From contig JABYQS010000048.1 of assembly GCA_022592435.1 (NCBI GenBank), positions 164,196 to 228,195 of the forward strand: a stretch of 64,000 bases of DNA. Reading direction: 5' to 3'. Below the pieces are notes generated by a model. It saw nothing but the letters and a program-made list of their open reading frames with translations. It was not told the origin of the DNA and searched no databases. This document shows, piece after piece, positions 60,520-64,000 of this stretch. Both the position numbers and the translations under genes were made by a program. The first letter of the stretch is position 1. Every line of letters begins with the position of its first letter. This DNA comes from Cerioporus squamosus (lineage: Eukaryota; Basidiomycota; Agaricomycetes; Polyporales; Polyporaceae).

Positions 60520-63335
60520 TCAACTGAAGTCACTGACCCTCGACGTCAACATCATTGGACGCATCACCAGACGCCAAATTGGTGCACGCGCGCTGCTGGA
60601 CAGTGGTGCAGAAGGAATCATCATGCACTCTCACTTCGCCAAGGCTCATCACTTCACACTCAGACCCCTGCAGCAGCTGTTCCCCATCTGCAATGTCGAT
60701 GGCACGAAGAACATCATGGGCTGGGTATGTCACACGACTATCCAGACTGTCGGATCTACTCGCAGAATGGCCGCTCCTACCATGAGGAACAAGCCGAGTT
60801 CTACATCGCCAACATTGGAGACCACGACTTGATCCTAGGCACCAACTGGGTTGACGAGCACAACCCCAAGATCGACTGGACAACCACCAGGGTTGACCTC
60901 ACGCGCTGCCCTGACTCGTGCACACTTGTTTGTCCACCAGTTCAGCAACTATCCACCAAGCCAGACCGAGCACGTACACCTCGTATTGCGACCAAGGATC
61001 CCAGAACACGACACCGCGACTACACCGTTACCTTCAAGGAACCTGTTGGCCCGTACAGGGCCCTCCCACACAGCAGGTCGCGGACGTCAAGTCACCAACA
61101 CCACTCATCGCCGGCCCGACCGCTGTTCACCGAGGACGAAGACAATTGTCCGGTCATCCCAGTTCCTGGACGAACACCTTGCAAAGGGCTACATATGCCC
61201 CTCCAAATCACCTATGGCAAGTCCCTTCTTCTTGACAAAGAAGAAGGATGGTCGACTACGCCCTGTACAGGACTACCAATATCTCAACTCGGGAACAGTC
61301 AAGAACGAGTACCTGCTACCGCTGCCAGTGTCCGAACCCATTGACAAGTTGAAGGGTGCTCGGGTGTTCTCGAAGATGGACGTTCGATGGGGCTACAATA
61401 ACATCCGCATCAAGCAGGGTGACGAATGGAAGGCAGCTTTCAAGACAAACCAGGGCCTCTTCCAGCCACGGTGATGTTTTTTGGTCTCATGAACTCGCCT
61501 GCCACATTCCAAGCAATGATGAATGAAATATTCAAGGACCTCGTCGACACCAACAAGATTGTGGTGTACATGGACGACATCCTTGTCTTCACTGACACCC
61601 TCAATGAGCATCGTGCAGTTGTGCGCCAAGTCCTGCAACGACTTCAAGACCATGACCTGTTTCTGAAACCCGAGAAGTGCCAGTTTGAACACGACTCCAT
61701 CGAGTATCTCGGGCTCATCATCTCTCATGACAAGCTCGAGATGGATCCCGTCAAGGTTGCCGGAGTGGCCGAGTGGCCCACGCTGCAGCGAGTCAGGGAC
61801 GTACAGGTATTCTTGGGCTTTAGCAACTTCTACTGCTGGTTCATCAAGGACTACTCGAAGACTGCGCGACCCCTCTTCGACCTCACGAAGAAGGACATAC
61901 CATGGCTGTGGACAGAAGAGTGCAACACCGCATTCATGCGGCTCAAAGCTGTGTTTACTAGCTCTCCTGTTCTCCTCCCCGACCCTGACAAGCCCTATCT
62001 TGTAGAGGTCGATGCATCTGACTTTGCCACTGGCGGCGTCCTGTCACAGAGAGGCACTGACAACCTGTGGCACCCCATCGCATATCTCTCCAAGTCTCTC
62101 TCAGAACCGGAACACAATTACGATATCTATGACAAAGAGCTCCTCGCGATTGTGCATGCTCTCGAGGCATGGCGGCACTATCTCGAAGGCTTGCCTCACA
62201 CCATCGAAATCTGGACTGACCACAAGAACCTGGAGTACTTCAAGACCACGCAGAAGCTCAACCGCCGCCAGGCACGTTGGTCCTTATTCCTCTCCAGATT
62301 TGACTTCGTTCTCGTGCACAAGCCAGGCATCTCCAACTGCAGCGACACCATGTCGAGGCGACCTGACCATTGAGAGGGGGTAGAGGATGACAATGCAGAC
62401 CACGTCCTCCTCAATCCCAAGTTTTTCCGCATCTGCTCTACAAGACCCGGTGCTGTCAACCCCATTGGGGACACCAAACTATGACGCCGCATTCGTGAAT
62501 GCCCGACACGTGATCTTGATGTTGCACAAGCCCTCGACACCATCATGAAGAGTGGTCCGCGCTCACTAGCGAAGGGACTCCAGGAGTGGAACTACGAAGA
62601 AGGGCTCATCCTCTTCCGAGGCAAGATCTACGTGCCTGCCGACAAGAACCTGCGCAGGGACATCGTGAAGCACTACGACGACAGCCCAGTCGTGGGTCAT
62701 CCGGGACGTTACAAGACCTACGAGCTTGTCAGCAGGGAGTTCTGGTGGCCAGGTATGTCAGTCTTCGTTCGCAACTATGTCCGAGGCTGCGCCGTTTGCC
62801 AGGCCACCAAGAACCAGAATAACCCCCGCCACATCCCGCTCATACCAAACGCCATTCCAACACGGCCATTTGGAGTCCTCACCATGGACTACGTCACGGA
62901 CCTGCCACCCTCAGGACCGGAGGGCTACGACGCACTGAACGTGACCGTCGACTGCAGCACCAAGGCGATCTTCCTCTCCCCATGCCACAAGACTGTCGAT
63001 GCAGACGGCACCGTCAACCTACTGTTCGACAACGTCTATCGCAGAGTCGGACTGTACATGTGGGATCAACTCATCTCAGATCGTGGACCGCATTTTGCGA
63101 GCAAGGTCACAAGGGGAGTCCTTGAAAAGCTTGGAGTTCAGTCGTCGCTCAGCACCGCCTACCACCCACAGACCGACGGAGAAACGGAACACGTCAATCA
63201 AGAGGTCGAGCAGTACCTCCGCACCTTCTGCAACTACAGACAAGATGACTGGGTGAAATGGTTACCTTATGCCGAGTTCAGTCACAATGCTCGCGTCCAC
63301 TCTGCCACCGGCCGCGCTCCCTTCCACATGGACAC

Positions 63336-63921
63336 TGTCGCGGCGACTAGGCGCGTAGACACCAGACGTCGATCGGCGACGGTCTGAGGGGCGAGCGGCG
63401 AGGAGCCGAAAAGGGGAGAGTAGAGAGGAAGCTCGACGAGGGCAGAGCAACGACCGGCTCGAAGGCACGAAGTCGTCGATAGCTAGTCTTCACGCGCACT
63501 GCGACAGACTAGTCCCAATGACCAGGTTATATTAGCACAGAGACAAGGGGAAAGTACATGGGGGAAAGCGCACCTAGTCCCAATGACCAGGAGGTCGAGA
63601 TGGGGACCAGGTAAGCGCTGGGAGGGCCTTATATACTAGTCTACTCTGAACAATCACGTGCCAGTGGAAGTGACTCATGCGGGAAAGGGAGCGAGGCTGT
63701 ACGAGTGGGAGACAAAAGGGTGGGAAAACACATGGTAACGGGATGGTAAGTGCGAGAACAAGGCATGCGGTCGCGGGAACAGAGCATACGGGCGCGAGAA
63801 TGAAATCAAGGGGTCCAAAAGGGGATGTGTACGAAGTAGGAAAGGGATCAAGATGGGAAAGTGGAAGTTCCAGGGAAAACGAAAAGGAACGAAAAGGGGT
63901 GCTGGTCCACTGACCGTGACA
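63336..63921 (-). mobile_element. 3' LTR of a second, minus-strand LTR retroelement
   Basis: The 586-bp segment starts TGTCGCGG and ends CCGTGACA on the plus strand, TG...CA with an 8-nt inverted terminus and one mismatch. It is followed on the right by TTACCCCCCTCCT, the complement of a polypurine tract (AGGAGGGGGG). The element therefore reads leftwards and its body lies beyond the window. It is inserted in the integrase frame of the Ty3/gypsy copy. Two direct copies of CTAGTCCCAATGACCAGG lie at 63509 and 63574. Confidence 0.8.
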
Positions 63922-64000
63922 TTACCCCCCTCCTAAGTCCGACGGTCCCCGACGGACCTAGAGCCCGGGCGTCGTCCAGAGGCCCATTCGAATGGGGACG
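63922..64000 (-). mobile_element. Polypurine tract and 3' internal end of the minus-strand retroelement
   Basis: Immediately right of the LTR; the complement of AGGAGGGGGG abuts the LTR boundary. The window ends 79 bp into the internal region. Confidence 0.65.

Larger units (their letters stand above)
57918..63335 (+). mobile_element. Degenerate Ty3/gypsy LTR retrotransposon, interrupted
   Basis: Order gag, protease, RT, RNase H, integrase, as in Ty3/gypsy. Gag occupies about 57918-59690, with in-frame stops at 58893, 59067 and 59346, and ends in a CX2CX4HX4C zinc knuckle (CFYCRKPAAGHIARNC). Protease has LLDSGAEG near 60590. RT includes VYMDDILVF; a one-base deletion near 61468 shifts the frame before [10 protein letters not shown]. 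RNase H follows to 62371 with DASDFATGGVLS, then a TGA. Integrase (62545-63335) has the HHCC finger and D-D-E residues within TMDYVTDL, LISDRGPHF and GETEHVN. The element is broken by an insertion at 60032-60519 and cut off at 63336 by another LTR. No 5' LTR or primer binding site was identified. Confidence 0.93.

Overview
The window is nuclear DNA of a filamentous basidiomycete, most likely an Agaricomycete and possibly a polypore. The genes are split by many 48-66 nt GT-AG introns with GTRNGT donors. The protein set is typical of that group: a DUF4419 protein, a RING/PH/vWA protein, a basidiomycete-type P450, COQ6 and an AP180 clathrin adaptor. Base composition is GC-rich except for one AT-rich island near 56 kb. 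Seven gene models could be closed exactly, with every exon phase matching and a total length divisible by three.

Layout. 0-8 kb: a class I alpha-1,2-mannosidase (GH47, minus strand) divergent from an AP180/YAP180 clathrin assembly protein. 9-14.3 kb: a low-complexity hypothetical gene (called P0 here), a DUF4419 gene with an in-frame stop, and a tRNA-Gln. 14.3-17.2 kb: no firm gene, but a diverged inverted repeat. 17.2-35.2 kb: a direct segmental duplication of about 5 kb carrying a RING/PH/vWA gene; the left copy is intact, the right copy has lost its 5' part and carries frameshifts. Between the copies lies 7.8 kb that is dense in splice-site-like cassettes and has no recognisable domain. 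35.6-37.8 kb: an intact ten-exon P450. 38-53.7 kb: three further low-complexity genes (P3, P1, P2) around COQ6 and a membrane-anchored lysine-rich protein. P1 and P2 lie in inverted orientation, each with a homologous 1.2 kb upstream segment (here Q). 53.7-64 kb: a repeat sink with palindrome-bearing tandem repeats, two small TIR elements, an AT-rich island and a broken Ty3/gypsy element. That element is itself interrupted by a TIR element that holds a tRNA-derived SINE, and at its 3' end by the LTR of a second, minus-strand retroelement.

The recognisable genes are housekeeping functions with no shared pathway: N-glycan trimming, endocytosis, ubiquinone synthesis and oxidation. The unusual parts are structural: one oversized intron in each of four otherwise short-intron genes, the duplicated vWA gene with homopolymer-only deletions, the inverted P/Q pair, and the nested elements at the right end.
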